This document shows, piece after piece, positions 1 through 12,760 of a DNA stretch of 64,000 nucleotides. The notes beneath the pieces were generated by a model, which was not told the DNA's origin, did no database searches, and worked only from the letters and a program-made list of their open reading frames with translations. Position numbers and translations under genes: made by a program. The stretch comes from Capronia americana (taxonomy: Eukaryota; Ascomycota; Eurotiomycetes; Chaetothyriales; Herpotrichiellaceae), in NCBI GenBank assembly GCA_016110215.1, contig JADWQD010000007.1, forward strand, positions 1,736,001 to 1,800,000. The letters are read 5' to 3'. Position 1 is the stretch's first letter, and every line of letters starts with the position of its first letter.

Positions 1-46
1 CGAGGACGAGGAGGATGAGGATGAGGAGAGGAAGAAAAAGGATTGA
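1..46 (+). CDS. 3' end of a gene cut by the left edge (acidic C-terminus)
   Basis: One frame is open from the window edge to a TGA at 44-46 and encodes a run of Glu/Asp followed by Arg-Lys-Lys-Lys-Asp. Such an acidic-then-basic tail is common at the C-terminus of nuclear proteins. Only 14 residues are visible, so no family can be named, and low-complexity non-coding sequence could give the same reading. Confidence 0.3.
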   Translation, partial: EDEEDEDEERKKKD

Positions 47-1106
47 TCTTTAGGATACCTACCTGGTAAAGTAGGTACTTTAGGTACCTTATCACATCTA
101 AACCCGCGCGTAACCAACATCCAGTCCCTGTCCCTGTCCCAGTCCCTCCCTTTACCTTCTTCGCCTCTTCACTTTTCTTTCACTTCTACACAGGACCTCG
201 AGCGTACCTCGTACGTACTTCTTCACTGCTCCATTGCTCCACTTCTTGGCCTGTGCTTCTTCTCCACTTTCACTTTCACTTCCACACCCACTTCCATTTC
301 CACGTCTTCGGCTCTTCAATTTCTTTTCCACTTCCACTTCCACTTCTTCGGCTCTCGGTCTCGTACCGCATAGTAGTACGACCCATACTCATACATAGGA
401 CTGGGTGACTGGGTACGTAGTCCAAGAAGGTCCGAAGTTATCCGCTGTTTTTTTTTTTAAATGTTCGGCTGGTTCCCTCGCTAGTGGTAGTACGCTCCAC
501 TAGTATGCTCCGCTTATAACTCGGGCGCTCGGGCGTAAGTACTCGTACCTTGGTTTGTGCATTGGTGTGCTCCGGCGCGCGTCTCTAGTTCTTCTCCCGG
601 CGCGCTTTGGTGGGTGGGTGCCGGGTGGATGTGTGTGCTGCTTTTTACCCTGTTTGACGCATTTTAACAGGCTGACGAGTACGGCTGCTACCCAGTGCTA
701 CGTACTATGTACCCAGAAGGCGAGAAAGCGAGAAAGAGTTGGAACTATGAGGATTAAAGTTTCAGATGGTTCGACTTTCAAATCCGGAGTTCGTGGTGGC
801 AAATTGCGTGATCCTTGCAGCGCTGATGAAGTCGATTTCAGTAGTACCCAGTATTGGTACGCACACGGAACTTGGTGGGCAATCGCAAGTGCTCCTTCGA
901 AAGTGCACCTCTCAGAGGCATGTCATTACTAATATATCGCGAAGAGGCAGAAATCTGGCATCAACCATGTCGCCGATCGTAGCTCATTCCACTTCTGGGC
1001 GGCATATCCAATCGTATCGCCCAGATTTGCTCGTCCAACATCGTCCAGATTTACTCCTCCAGGGTCCAGATCACACCCTCACACCAAGCACCTCTCGGCA
1101 ACCCCG
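47..1106. other. Intergenic, no gene seen
   Basis: No open frame here resembles a protein. Short TAGGTACC-like words occur near 50-95. A pyrimidine-rich tract (listed separately) and a T run near 449-458 are the only visible structure. The stretch lies downstream of the Zn2Cys6 gene. Confidence 0.5.
255..350. repeat. Pyrimidine-rich (CACTTC/CACTTT)n simple repeat
   Basis: Imperfect six-base units of the type CACTTC or CACTTT are repeated across about 95 bases, interrupted by two copies of a CTTCGGCTCT word. One strand is almost all C and T. It behaves like a degenerate microsatellite; no coding role is seen. Confidence 0.6.
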
Positions 1107-3424
1107 TCAGAGCCCAAAATTCACAACCGTCAGGTTTCTCTCGGCCATGACTTCCATCCAGTCGACATCCAAACTCTGCCCAGTGTTCATGAACCTCTCG
1201 TTCTGTTTCTCATATACTGCCGCCAGAGCCTTTCGTGTTGCCGTCGTGTTCCGCCCAATGCTATCCTTCTCCATGGCGCGAAGTAAATCCAAGGCGCTCA
1301 TGCGTTGAGTTCCGTCCGTCGCGACAAAGCCGGCAATGAAAAGGGGAAACACCAAATATCGACAATCCGATCGCTCTTCTGCAAGCGCCTTCCTCGTCAT
1401 TTGCAGGATCTGGGTCGATGCCACGGCGATTTCGGTGTCGTAGTCGGGCGACGTTTCGAGGCGCTGGCCCGGCCACATCGAGGTGTGGGAGTAGATGATG
1501 CAGGCTCGATACAGCGTAGCAGCGTGTTCGTACAACTGTCTCGGTCGGGTCAGTAGTTCGTCGGTCTTCTGGTTAATCATAACAACAGCCTGCGTCACCC
1601 ATAATTGACGCAACGATTCCTGTAACTCAAAAATGCGACTTTGCCGGATCCTGATCGCTTGCTCTTTCCGGCCGGCATTCGCACCGCTAAAACCGCTATC
1701 ATGTCGAAATTCATGTGCGAGGAGAGCAAGCCGCATTGCAAGAAGTGTAACCTCAAAATCAAGCTGCAAGATTGTCGGTAACACTTCCACTTCATCAGCA
1801 TAAACAACGCTCGAACCGTCAAGACCGAGGGGGTATAAATGGAAACTAGGAGGCGGGATGAGATCGTTATTCAGCATGGAACCAAGGTATTCGCCGCTCC
1901 CCGCTCCGCTGAAAAGTGCGTTCAAATCGATGTTGCAAATCCACCAGACAACATATGGAAATGGTTCTCCGCCAAAGACTTCGCGTCGGAGGAGGGAAAT
2001 ACGCAGGAGGGTTGATAGATGTTGCGACCACAGATTGGCATGTCCAGGCTCGGCGGCGGCGATCTGCGAGCTGGTTAGATTCAAGCCTAGGCTCTTGCAA
2101 TGCTGATTGACTGACCTCGTAAACAAGCAGGAGGAAGTGTGTTAGAAACGCTCCGTCAGATGAAAGATCATCTGGACTTCTCAGACTCGACTGTAGCGCA
2201 GGCAAAACTTGCTGGTAATGTTGGAGTGCATCGAGTCTCTCCGTCTCTTCCTGTACAGCTAGACTCAAGGCAGCGACGGCCATGATAGCATGGTGTAACT
2301 GTGGGCCAGGGATCAGCAAAGTCCACAATGAAGTAATTAGGACGTACCGGGGGGAACACTGCGGCCGCAGCCTCCAGAATATTGGCGCTTGACCGCACCA
2401 TGCCGTCGCGTTGGTCCAGCTCAGCAGGAACAAGCTGCTTCCAAACCACCTGGCGAAACTGTCGCAGATATCGGGCCTCGCGGCTCAGTCGAGTTGATTC
2501 AGCCATTGTTTCAGGCGCGTCAGTGATGACGGCTTCCTCCAGATCCTCACTTTTGATGTTTTCATGCTTTATAATGGGGGATATCGGCGATCGAGCTTGG
2601 TTGGAGCTGAATGTTCCACGCCGGGTAGCATCCTCAAACCTGGGTAACACAACAATGTTGGGATCACCTGCGACTGGAGTACCCTCGACGCCGGCCTCGC
2701 GACTTAAACTGCTTCCCAAGGATGTGGCGAGGGAACCGCGTCGCATGGGTGACAACATCTCTCGTTTGATCTCGCGATCGTCGCTATACTCTGGCAAATG
2801 TTGAAAGCTGTTCTGGTTAACCACAACATGGTAAGTCCCAGGGCTAGACTTTTCCGCCTTCTTCTCCCGTTCTTCATCTGTCGTTAAGCTGGCGAAAGGC
2901 GGAAGGTCGTCCAGCGGAGCAGACCCAGCGCTGGTCTCGGTCAACGCAGGCGAGTTTGCTACAACGAAATGTTAACGTCTGCTTCGAACCGGTGCAGGAG
3001 GTGTTGCGCCAACTCACGGTCCCATACTGAACTCGTCACATTGGTGACATCCTGCATGCGTTCCACTATTCGTGGTGTGTCGTCTCGGAAAGCGTGGCGC
3101 GGGACGTAGTCGCAGTTGTGACCCAACCGGGAACACTGACCACAAACAGGTCGACCTTCGTCGCATTTCACCTTGCGCGTGCTTCAGCGAGTCAACAGAA
3201 CATCCTATGGAGTGGGAGTGGACAACTCACCGACACGTCCAGCAGCCGGTTCTTGACCGTGGAGGTAAACGAGAGCGCAGAGGAACGGTCGGGCCGCTGC
3301 GGCTGGAACTAGCCGAGGAAGAATGGTCGTCTTTGGGCGCAATCACGGGCAGGCGTAGCGGCGGTCTCCTCGGTGCTTCCCCTCTCTTGTCGTCTTGCAT
3401 TACCAAGGTGGTCGCGGTGCTCAT
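1107..3424 (-). CDS. Zn2Cys6 fungal transcription factor, 5 exons
   Basis: Exons on the minus strand are 3231-3424, 3018-3181, 2348-2958, 2116-2298 and 1107-2063. The joins keep frame and give 702 residues. The first intron (3182-3230) falls inside the DNA-binding domain: splicing joins the first half, CWTCR, to TRKVKCDEG, and the rest of the binuclear cluster follows (CGQCSRLGHNC), giving all six cysteines at about residues 61-90. The 615 residues after it are mostly Ser/acidic linker, then a helical region of the kind seen in fungal-specific factor domains. It is probably a nuclear pathway-specific regulator; the target is unknown. No metabolic neighbour suggests a pathway, since ECM29 follows 1.8 kb away. 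The weakest boundary is the 52-base intron 2064-2115; it is needed to join the two frames and has a CTAAC branch-like word. Confidence 0.85.
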
Positions 3425-5231
3425 GGGAGAAGATGTCGCGGACAGAGTCGAGGAACCAGCAGCCCGACGAGCTCAAAGGCGCATTTCAGAGCGCGTGCAT
3501 TAGTGCCCACAGCCGCGGCGTCAAGGTTCCATGTGGCAACAGGGTATCGACAGAGATTGGAGGGTAGATGGGAAGGTCATAGATATGGCGGGCTCAGTCA
3601 AATGCGACGCGACCGGGATCGCACAACCGCAGGAATCTTCAACGTAAGAACTTGGGCTTCCAGACAGGCCGGTCTCGATGCTCGAGGAGGAGTCGACAGA
3701 TTTGAAAAGATTCAGCAGAGTGGAGGACGTTGGAAGAATGAAGAACTAACCGGCCGTCCTGGTCTGCCAGAAACTCAATCAGGATAAGGCATGGCCGGAT
3801 TAATTAGTTCGAGGCAACCACGATGTCATCGTGCGCGCGCAAGAACGAGGTCAGCCCAAGTGATTGGAGTCCCGCAGCCACGCAGAGGGGAGCTTCCGGC
3901 ATCAAGGGAATGATCCATCCGCGGCTAAGGGGGGGGTGGAAGAAAACCTTGGATTTCGCTGCATGCATGCGAGCCATGCAATCTTGTCTTGCGGCTGCCG
4001 CCAGCGAGCAGACCCATGGGAAGTAAGAGCATGGGTTGACCAACAGAGGAAAGGGTATGCGCACCGACATGGGGTCGAAGGTAGAGGCTCCTCTCGAAAG
4101 CAGGGGCATCGAGGGTGCGCAGACCCGGAACGGAAAAACTATACGGCCGAGAGAAGCAGCGATTGGCTCCTTCAATGGCCGACCGGAGAACAAGCAGTCG
4201 CCCAGCGCCCCTGCTCTCTCAGGCCCTTGCAAGCCTCTTCATCTCTTCATGACCGGCATGTTGCCTAAGGTTCCCCAAGTGTCAAGTTTTGACTCTGACC
4301 GCTTCAAATTTTCCATCGCGGTGCGCTTCATGGCGGCCTGGCCCACCACCACAAAACACATGGTCAGAGAGTTCGGCAGGACATGTCGTTACGGATCTTA
4401 GTTGTTCCGGAAAATGCCCCTCTCTCGGCTGGGACCGGTGGAGATGATCCTATCGGAGTCCGCGACCGAATCTCGGCAAATCGTCGACAATGCACGCAGA
4501 TTCCTCACTTCACTCTACTCGTACACACACTACAACAATACCTCGGGGGGAGAATTGGTCTGCTCGGATAATCACGCTCCGGGTGCTCTCTCGCCGAATT
4601 GCTCATCTATCGTCAGTCCGGCACCACCTCACTACCCGATAGCGCGAGACCAACCCCAAGACACGAGCTGAACACCCTGGCTTTTCGAGTTCGAGATTTG
4701 GATTGTGGAGAAGTCCGCTAAGACACAAGCAGAAGTCCGCACAAAACAAGAACTACGTACAGTGGATTCCCGGCCTGCATGAATGCAGATGCCGAAGTGG
4801 ACATCAAAAGAGCCATCCGTGGTCCCATAGCCACATGGCTCCAGGGGGGCGGAAATGGGGTCAGAGCTGAGTTCTAAACAGATTCCGACAACATGGTCGT
4901 CCCAAAGTCTCTTCCAATGATTTCACGCTATCTAGGGTATGATCCCTGTAACAAGAACCTTGTCGGAAGTTCAAACCGGGCCAACAAAGCACCCGCCCAA
5001 CACTTTCGTCCATCAGTGGCCGCGACCACTGGGCGTGAATGGACAGCGGTCGTAGAAGCAATGGCCCGTGCACCCCCTGTCTGCAGCCCCGTGGTGCCCT
5101 CACCCCGGGTGAATGGCGATCTAGACGATCTGGACGTCCCGACAGGCTGTTTATGGGGCCGAGAAGTACGAGTAATGTCATGCTTCACCGCCCGGATTTG
5201 AGACCCGCATACCAAGTGCACGAGGGGCAGC
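3425..5231. other. Intergenic, 1.8 kb, no gene seen
   Basis: This stretch lies between the start of the Zn2Cys6 gene and the end of ECM29. Several frames stay open for 100-140 codons on both strands, but none has the composition or motifs of a protein and they overlap each other. It should hold the promoter and 5' leader of the transcription factor. Confidence 0.45.
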
Positions 5232-8200
5232 CTAAGGATCCCGCTTACAAGCCTGACAAGCCCGCTCGATCTCTTCACGTAAAGGCCTCGACCGTTCTTC
5301 GACAAGCCAGGGGTCGAGGATCGCCGCTAGGGTTGCCGGCTCTTGCACGCCTCGCTGAACAAGGGCCAGCGCAAGATCCACACGTGATTTGCGAGAACGT
5401 TCCGGCTGTCGCCAAGGCTCCATCGGGCAGGCGAACACCGCCATGACCAGTGGCTGAAATGGCGCAAATTCCCGTCGTCCGCCAACCTCCGAAATTCCAC
5501 GTGTCGGATAAGGTTGTGCTGTGGCTAGTGCTCCGTCCAAGGCTGCTGAGGTATTTTGGTCCCCAGCACGCTCAAGTCCAACATCGACCCCTTTTGTCGT
5601 TCCCCCATTTACGACGAAAAGTTTTGCACTCTCGTAGAGTGTGACATCGAGCGCATTCGATCTGACAGTCTGTGCATGTTTGACGATCCGAGTGGACTGG
5701 TCCAGAATCTCCGCGGATGGATGGGGATGGGTTGACAAAATCTTGAACATGCACGAAACAATCGCGCTCACCGTAGCGTCAACAACGGGCTGCTCACTAT
5801 ATTCATTCTGTCAGCGGTATGCGCCTGCAAGATGGAGCTGACTTACCGGTTCTTGTGCGGCTTGCCACTAGCCTCGTCGACATCCATGGCATTCGGGTCC
5901 GTCAGCTCGACCATCAACTCGTCCAGATAAGGCATCATCTCCATGGTCAGGTCTAGATCCTTCCGCGCGACTGCGAAGTCCCCGAGTGCTTCAATGGCAT
6001 CAGGCCGGTACATGACATTAGTACGCTTCGCTTCACGGATTGCGATCTTCCTCATTTGCTGGCTCGTTTTGCTGTCGCCCCAGAGCGATTGAGCTTGCCG
6101 TGCAAACTTCGGATACACCTTGATAATTTCTTCTTTTCCATCCCAGGTCTTTCCATCCAATGCCGATTGCATCAGGGGCCAGATAAGTGAAGCTTCTGCA
6201 TCGGAATACTTTTCCTGTACCTCCATTGAGGTGATGAGCTCGGCGACTGCAAAACAACACGCGTGTCTAACTGGCCAAAGGGGAGATCCTATGTGCGTCG
6301 AGATCAAGCCCACAATCTCCGTCAGGTAGAGATTGATTGACCGAGAGCCTCCAACGTTCTCCTTCCAGGGGATGTCAAACCGGTCTCGCACTTCTTCGTC
6401 TGTATCGCGCCGCCCAATGAAGGCAAAAGGGAGAAAGACGGCAGCAGAGTTCATGAAGACATCGTTGGCAGCCTTGGAGATCGCCTGGACGATCTCGCCC
6501 GCAACGGCACGATGACTCAACTCTTGTGACTCGAAGTACAGTTTCTGTGCATATTTGCTTGTCGCCTGAATTTCCTTCTCCGAGGTCAGGCGCATCAAGT
6601 ACCCCAAGGAGGTGCTGAAGGCAACACTGATGGTGGCGTTGCGATCCAGTAGGTGCTTTCTGGTCAATTGAGCGAACTTGTCTGCGTATGGCCGGAAAGC
6701 TGCTGGGTGACGGACAACCAGAGTTGTCATTACCCTGCTCAGACCGACTTTAGACGGCAGCCCGATTGCGGCCCGGTACGCATTTGCAAGTCGTCGCATT
6801 GCATCTTCCATAGGTGTTACGCTCCCTTTTGATTGGGAGGTTGGCTCAACCCCCTGCATAGCATTTGGATCTTCGTCAGTATCGGCCTTCATAGTAATGG
6901 CCTCCAAACAGTCCTCGATCGCTTCTGTCACTGGAGACGCATTGATACTTGAGACTCTCATCTTGTCCAATTTCTCAGCAGTGAGACCGTACTTGTCTGC
7001 ATTTAGGTGCAGATAGTTGATGCCTTCATGCTCAAGAGAGCTCAGCGACAGGATGAGCGTCTCCAGTATTGTCGGTGCATAGGGCCGAAGAGATTTGGGA
7101 GGTGCTTTTTTGATCACCTCCAGTAACGTCACGATGGCATACTGTTGCACTTCCTTGGCCCCACCACCGTCCATTTGTTGCAGTAGAAAAGGCATAGCGT
7201 GGTTCAGCATCGTTGCAGAACGTTTCGTGTTTCCCTCGCCGACCTCCAAGTTACGGATCAGCATGCTCGTGAGAGTCCTGCACAACTTCATGGCAGCTGC
7301 CCGGACGGTCTCCTTGACATCATCCATGACTTTGAAAGCCATCTTCCAGACGTCGTCGAGGTATTTCTCGAATTTCTCGACCTCTCGGCCTTGCACCAGA
7401 TCCGATATCGCGGCACAGCTGGCTTCGCGGGCTCGCCAATCCTTACCCGAGACCACGCTTTGCAGCAGATCCTCCATAATGAGATCAAAGTGTTCGTTGA
7501 TAACAGCATTCGGATCTTTGACCAACGCCCGCCAGATTTCGTTCATGGATCGCTGGACATTTGGGTTTGGGTCAAATCGATATCGGTAGAGCTTGGGGTA
7601 GAACTTTTTGTTTTCGGTCAGGTACGTGGAATCAGCCAGCACAATGCCAAGCCCAAATCTGCCAAACGCTGCGCGACTGTTCCAGATGGCATTGTTGGAA
7701 GCCAGATTCATGAAGCGATATACCAAGCTTGGATCACCCATCTCCGTGGCCAGGCTTACAATGTCCTTGTAAGTTGTGACGGACTGGCCGTTTTCGGTCG
7801 GCAAGGCACCGGCCTCGAAGAGCTGGGTGTCCTCACTCACAGTTCCCGACATTTTGGCTTTGTTTCCCGTGAAGCTCTGCACCAAGTCCCTCACCAAGTC
7901 GTCCTGGAGCTGCTTGTCGCCCCGCTCATACACAAGGCTGAGACCTCGCGAGCCCGTCTCTTGAACGATGTCGTCACGATCGTTCAAGAGTCTGGCAAAC
8001 GCAGCCTGACAGTCACGCAGTCTCCCTCTGACTACTGGCAATTCGCCACAGTATTGGATCAGACACAAAAGCCAGATGGCGGCCGCCTTTTTCAATGACG
8101 GTTTTGTGGTCTTACAATCCTCGATGACCCTATCAAGGATGGTTGTCAAGAGGTCGTCGTTTACACTGAAACTGGACACGTCAACGTCAACGTCAAGTTC

Positions 8201-10849
8201 TGTCATAGTGGACGAGGATCTGAATCCGGCGCATGCCACTGCAAGGGTCTCTCCCAATGCGAAGTGGAACTCTGCTCGCTTAACCTCATAAAGGCCTAGC
8301 AGTCGATCCAAGAATGATTTAAAGTGCGGACTATCGGCGTTCGTCGCATGCAGGATCCCGAGTATCGGTCCTGCAGCCGAGATGGCAGTTTCGCTCTCTT
8401 TCTTTCCGTCAGAGACGAGCTGGTCCCCCAATGCTTCATCTTCCGTTGCGAAACCACTGGACAAGCACAGGGCCAGTTGACGAAGACATCTGTAGGCGGT
8501 ATCTTTTAGCGCTCGGTCGGAGGACATCTTGATCATATCGCGGACGGTTTGGAGGAGGTCGGAACCTGCGTCTTCGGAGATCCCGTGAGGAACTCTGAGT
8601 GCTTTCCTGGTCAAGCAAAAAGAAACTCGCAGCAGATGGCCTTGGATCTTGACCGACTCCTCTCCAATAGCTGTCCTCCAGCGCGCGACTTGTTCAAACT
8701 CGGCTTTCGCAAGGGCCTCTGCGTTTTGGTCCAGCGAAGCAAGAATTCCAAATAGGCGAGCGGCGCGAAGTTGCAAGCCTGCGTTTGCTGAGATACGTTG
8801 AACGGCATTTAGGCCGGCCGCATCAACTTCAGACAGGACGTTGTTCGGGGCGATTGAAAGTATCTCCAAGGACAGGTTCAGACATTCTCCAGATGACTTT
8901 GAGACTCCACGCATTGCAGCGAGAATCAATGGCAACAGCACCTCGTGGGCGTTTACAACTCGGAGGTAGGATCGGATCCGTTGTCGAGCATCTTTGTCGT
9001 TGTTCACCAACGCATCGATGCTCTGTTTCCAATCTGCTGATTCTTCAGGCGCCAGTTTCGTATCATGGAGAGCTTCACAGACAAGGATATTCCGGCAGAA
9101 TGTCAATGCGGTCGCTAACACGGCTGGGTCATTGTAGTGCTCCATCTCTTCCTCATTCCCGCCGAAGAACCTACTCACTAGAGCACTGAGCTTTGGGAGT
9201 TCCATTTTCTTTCCGTCTGCGGACGAGGATAGGCGCATGTTGGAAGCATGCCAATACGGATCTAAACCTCTCGCTGCTTCTTCAGCTACTTCTCTCCTGC
9301 CCTCCGTTGTCGCAAGAGCTAGGACGTCGATAAAACGCGCATCCACATCATGGAACGGGAGGCATTTGTTGACAAATCGCACGGCAGGGTAGGTCGCGCT
9401 GTTGACGGTGGGATGGAAGTATATGGGATCTTCTTGACCAGGTCTGCTGAGGACGTTCCACAAGAGGAGGTCCTTCAGACGGGTGGTTATGGACAGGTCG
9501 TCGTGGAATGATGGGGGGAGAGCATTCATGATTCGACCGATTGACTCTTCGATACTCGATCTGATTTCGCGGGTCGTGTCGCAACGAAGACTCGTGAACA
9601 GCCATGTAATCAAGTCCATTGTACGGGCGTCATTATTTGTTTCGGTCTTCAACGCGGCCAACAACCCGATGCTCTCATATGCCTTCGATCGCAGCTCGAT
9701 CTCTGCGGGCGAGGACTGATCGCTACTCATGATCGGCCAGCCCTGCATCTCAATATATCCTTTTAGCAGGTCTTGAATAGGGATGTTGATATCACCGGCC
9801 AGATGACGCCCACCAACCCTCACCGTCCATGAGAGATAAGAGAACAATGCAGCCCGCAACTTCGAGGCCTCAAGTCCCGTAGTACCCGCGTTCATCAGCT
9901 GCGCTTGCACCATCTTCATAATCTCACCCGTCCGACTGGTTGATGCCTCGCTTCTGGACAACAGTGACAGAATCTTCGTTCGAAGTTTCGGTCTCGAACG
10001 TTCATACAGTGCAAAGAGCGCATCAACTGTCTCTTCGGATTCGAAGTCAAAAGTACATTGTTTGAACATCACGTCGGACGTATTCGACGCGGAGGCATTG
10101 GCGTCGACGGACATTATAACGGCGGGAAGGAGGCGTTGAGCGTCGCTGAAAAGAGCCGTGAATAAGAAGGTTGCAATAGGGAGGATGATCTCCGAACGAC
10201 GTTTGTGGTTCTTCTCTAGGATGGGCTGAAAATCACCGTCAAGGGTTTCTGTTGTTGAAGGATCCCTGGGATCGTAGAGTACGAAATCGCATAACCGAGA
10301 GACGAGGAGATCGGTCTGCATCGTGGAAAGGCCAAAGATCTCTTTTAACGCCAGATCTTCCTTGCTGCCGCGCTGAGGAAGTTTCCATTTCCGGAGGACT
10401 TCGAGGAGGAAGTCGAACGCAATGGCCCACATCTTCCGATCGGTGGCATCGTAGCTTGCGGCCTTTGGGATTGCGAATTGCAGGACGCCGGGTAATGTCT
10501 CGATGGCTTGATTTGCCTCCAACCTCGGAAGGCCTTGCTCAATGAAGATGAGGCAGAATCGTCGGACAAAAGCATTCTCATTCTCACGGAATGTTTTGAC
10601 CAGTGCAGCCACGGGAAGTCTGATGTTCGAGTTGATCTTAAGGCGTTGGCTGATGTACTGGCAGATCTTGATCGTGAGGTTGCGGTTCCTTTCCGTCGGA
10701 GAGGCGAGCTTGAGGAGTAGGGCTGGTAAGAACTTTTGCAGAATCTCCTCCAATTTCTCGTCTGTCGAGGCGGAGGCGATGCGTAGTTCGAGCTTGGAGA
10801 TGAGATTGTATTCCCGCTCGGAGTCGGGAAAGGGTTGTTGGGTTGCCAT
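5232..10849 (-). CDS. ECM29: Proteasome adaptor/scaffold ECM29, 2 exons
   Basis: Exons are 5847-10849 and 5232-5796 with a 50-base intron at 5797-5846, giving 1855 residues, close to the 1868 of yeast Ecm29. The protein is an array of HEAT-like helical repeats without catalytic motifs. The N-terminus (ISKLELRIASA, then LLKLASPTERNRNLTIKIC) and the central DLVQGRE and FAVAELI regions are typical of the family. Ecm29 binds the 26S proteasome, tethers core to regulatory particle, and checks assembly; it is cytosolic and nuclear. The intron sits late: the first exon would end at a stop soon after KPHKNR, while splicing carries on with EQPVVDATVSAIVS for another 188 residues. Start is the first ATG, 63 bases into a clean 5' region. 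The proteasome beta1 gene lies 9.6 kb downstream in the window. Confidence 0.93.
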
Positions 10850-11873
10850 GATCGGTTTCTGGGGAGTAATCTTCTTATATCATCGCCGGCAACCGCAGCT
10901 CTGTGTAAAGAGCTCTCTCGTAATCCCCCGGTCCTTTGACTGTCAATGTGCTAATTAATTGGAGTCTGAGGAAAAGCCAATGAATGAAACCGAGCAGAAA
11001 GTGATCAAGCTGTCACCTTAGAGCAACGCCGCTGCAGAGCTGAAAAATAGGAAATTCCCCCAAAATGAGGCAACAGCAACGTCGTCAGCGATTCTGGAAA
11101 TCGAAATGCTCTATGGTTCTAAGAACGTCCATCATCTTTGCCACGTCTTCGAGTGAATTCTTTCGGAGCCTGGTCGAAGCGGCAACAGTGCCAAGATCGA
11201 GTCTGATTGGCTTGGGACCATATGCAAGCCCTGGGGGTTATCAACTTTGTTCTGAGCGACAGAGCATAGGAATTCAAGTTTGTCTTGATCTACACATTGG
11301 ATGGCAAATCACGGAAACCGCCGCAAGAAATGGCACTCTCGGGGCAGCGCTGTGGAGAGGGGTGGCAGGTGTCCTCGTCACCTTCATTTCCGCCTAGGCC
11401 ACGGGATGCGGGATTTGGGCTCAGGTCTGCATACGAGGGGAGAATTGCAATACGGGGTACGCAAGTAGTATTAATGCATGGCACAGCTTCATCTCAGGCT
11501 AGTGTCAAGGCGTTTGTTAATACTACCGGTCTCCAAATCACAGCGTCCTCTGCATAAGCCGGTCAAGTTCTTTGGAAATCAGGGACAAACAATCGACAAG
11601 GCGCAAAGGATTTTGAAGAATTCTTGTTGATAATAAGGGTTGATCTTGCCGTACGCCTTGTCGATGGACATTTTTCCCATGCAGAATGCTCTTCGGGCTA
11701 TGACTTCCTCGGCCGAGCCGGTCACCACGGCAGGTCGCATCGTCGTGGGTTGCTCATTCCTTTGCCGGATCTACTCTGGGAAGGCTGTGCAGCGCTCTCA
11801 TTGAGATCGTTGTAGGCGTCTTGACCATATCACTTAAAATGCCGCGTCTCCAACGTCACCTCATGCCAAACGA
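10850..11873. other. Intergenic, ECM29 promoter side and RPS28 3' side
   Basis: About 1 kb with no convincing gene. It contains the 5' flank of ECM29 and the 3' flank of RPS28, both on the minus strand. Scattered open frames up to 110 codons have no recognisable features. Confidence 0.5.
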
Positions 11874-12250
11874 TTATCTCAATCTTCTTGCTTCTCTCTC
11901 GGACTCGAGCAAGCATAGAATATCGTCGACTTTCACTGTATAGAAACCCGATCCGTCAGTGATCTTCCGTTGAAATCCCAATTCTTGTCTTTGGATCTCT
12001 TGACTATTCCATACCTGGTCCCTTGACGTTTCGGATAATGCTTCGGCTCGTGTCGTCCATGAATTCCACTCGGACTTGCGTCACACCACCTCGTGAACCT
12101 ACAAGTATAGCACGTAGTTAGCGCGCAGATTCATAGGAGTTCAGTGCTCGACTGATTTTGTATGTCCGAAGGCGCATTTTGCATACCTGTTCGGCCGAGC
12201 ACTCTGGTGACTTTGACGAGCTTGACGGGAACTTTGCCTGCCGCGTCCAT
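11874..12250 (-). CDS. RPS28: 40S ribosomal protein S28 (eS28), 3 exons
   Basis: Exons are 12187-12250, 12015-12098 and 11874-11935; the spliced product has 69 residues, the normal length for eS28. It begins MDAAGKVPVKLVKVTRVLG, continues through the near-invariant GSRGGVTQVRVEFMDD and RSIIRNVKGPV segments, and ends LLESEREARRLR. eS28 is a small OB-fold protein of the 40S subunit head, near the mRNA exit channel. Introns of 88 and 79 bases are longer than most others in the window, as is common in ribosomal-protein genes. The gene is divergent from HIS1. It escapes simple frame scanning because no exon exceeds 84 bases. Confidence 0.95.
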
Positions 12251-12760
12251 CTTGGCTGATTGGAGAGGATGGTTCGAGAAGTAGGCGAGAACGATGGACT
12301 AGTAGGTGGGCGCTGGCTTGATCGATTGTCGTGCTGGTATTGTGGAAAGTTGTCAAGCGCAGGGTCGCAATTGCTGTTGTGGGCACAAACTTGCCAAGAT
12401 TTTCGGGCGGATAAACTCCGGGAGAAATTTTCCGACAGCCTTTGACTCAATCGAAGTGAGCGCTCGAGACGATGTGTGATACTAGATGTAGGTAGACAAC
12501 TCGTGCAACTCTTGAATAGAGATACGGCCATACGTGCATAGAAATTTGATGAGTCCACAGTTGCTTTCACTTTCATTTCATTGTCTCGGAGTCTAATTGC
12601 CGGACCTACCACGTCTATCATTGCTTTGGCTTGTGCCAGCACCCAAACATACTATCAGTTGAGGACGACGAAATTTCCCCAAGGAATCGACACAGGGTCA
12701 TCTTCACTGGAGGCAAAGAAGCCGTCGAATCCTACTCGTGCGATCCACTAGATTCTCACC
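12251..12760. promoter_or_regulatory. Divergent promoter region RPS28 / HIS1
   Basis: This 510-base gap separates the start codons of RPS28 (minus) and HIS1 (plus), so it must hold both promoters. I see no distinct regulatory site. Open frames here are extensions of RPS28 exon 1 sequence in wrong frames. Confidence 0.5.

Noticed and set aside
795..803. A GGTGGCAAA word, the yeast Rpn4 proteasome element
   Set aside because: It lies about 300 bases beyond the 3' end of a transcription factor gene, not near ECM29 or PRE3; another copy near 32812 is also away from any proteasome gene.
3804..4232. A 142-codon minus-strand frame upstream of ECM29's 3' end
   Set aside because: Composition is not protein-like and a plus-strand frame of equal length overlaps it.
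7199..8098. A 299-codon plus-strand frame inside ECM29
   Set aside because: It is the antisense shadow of the HEAT-repeat coding sequence.
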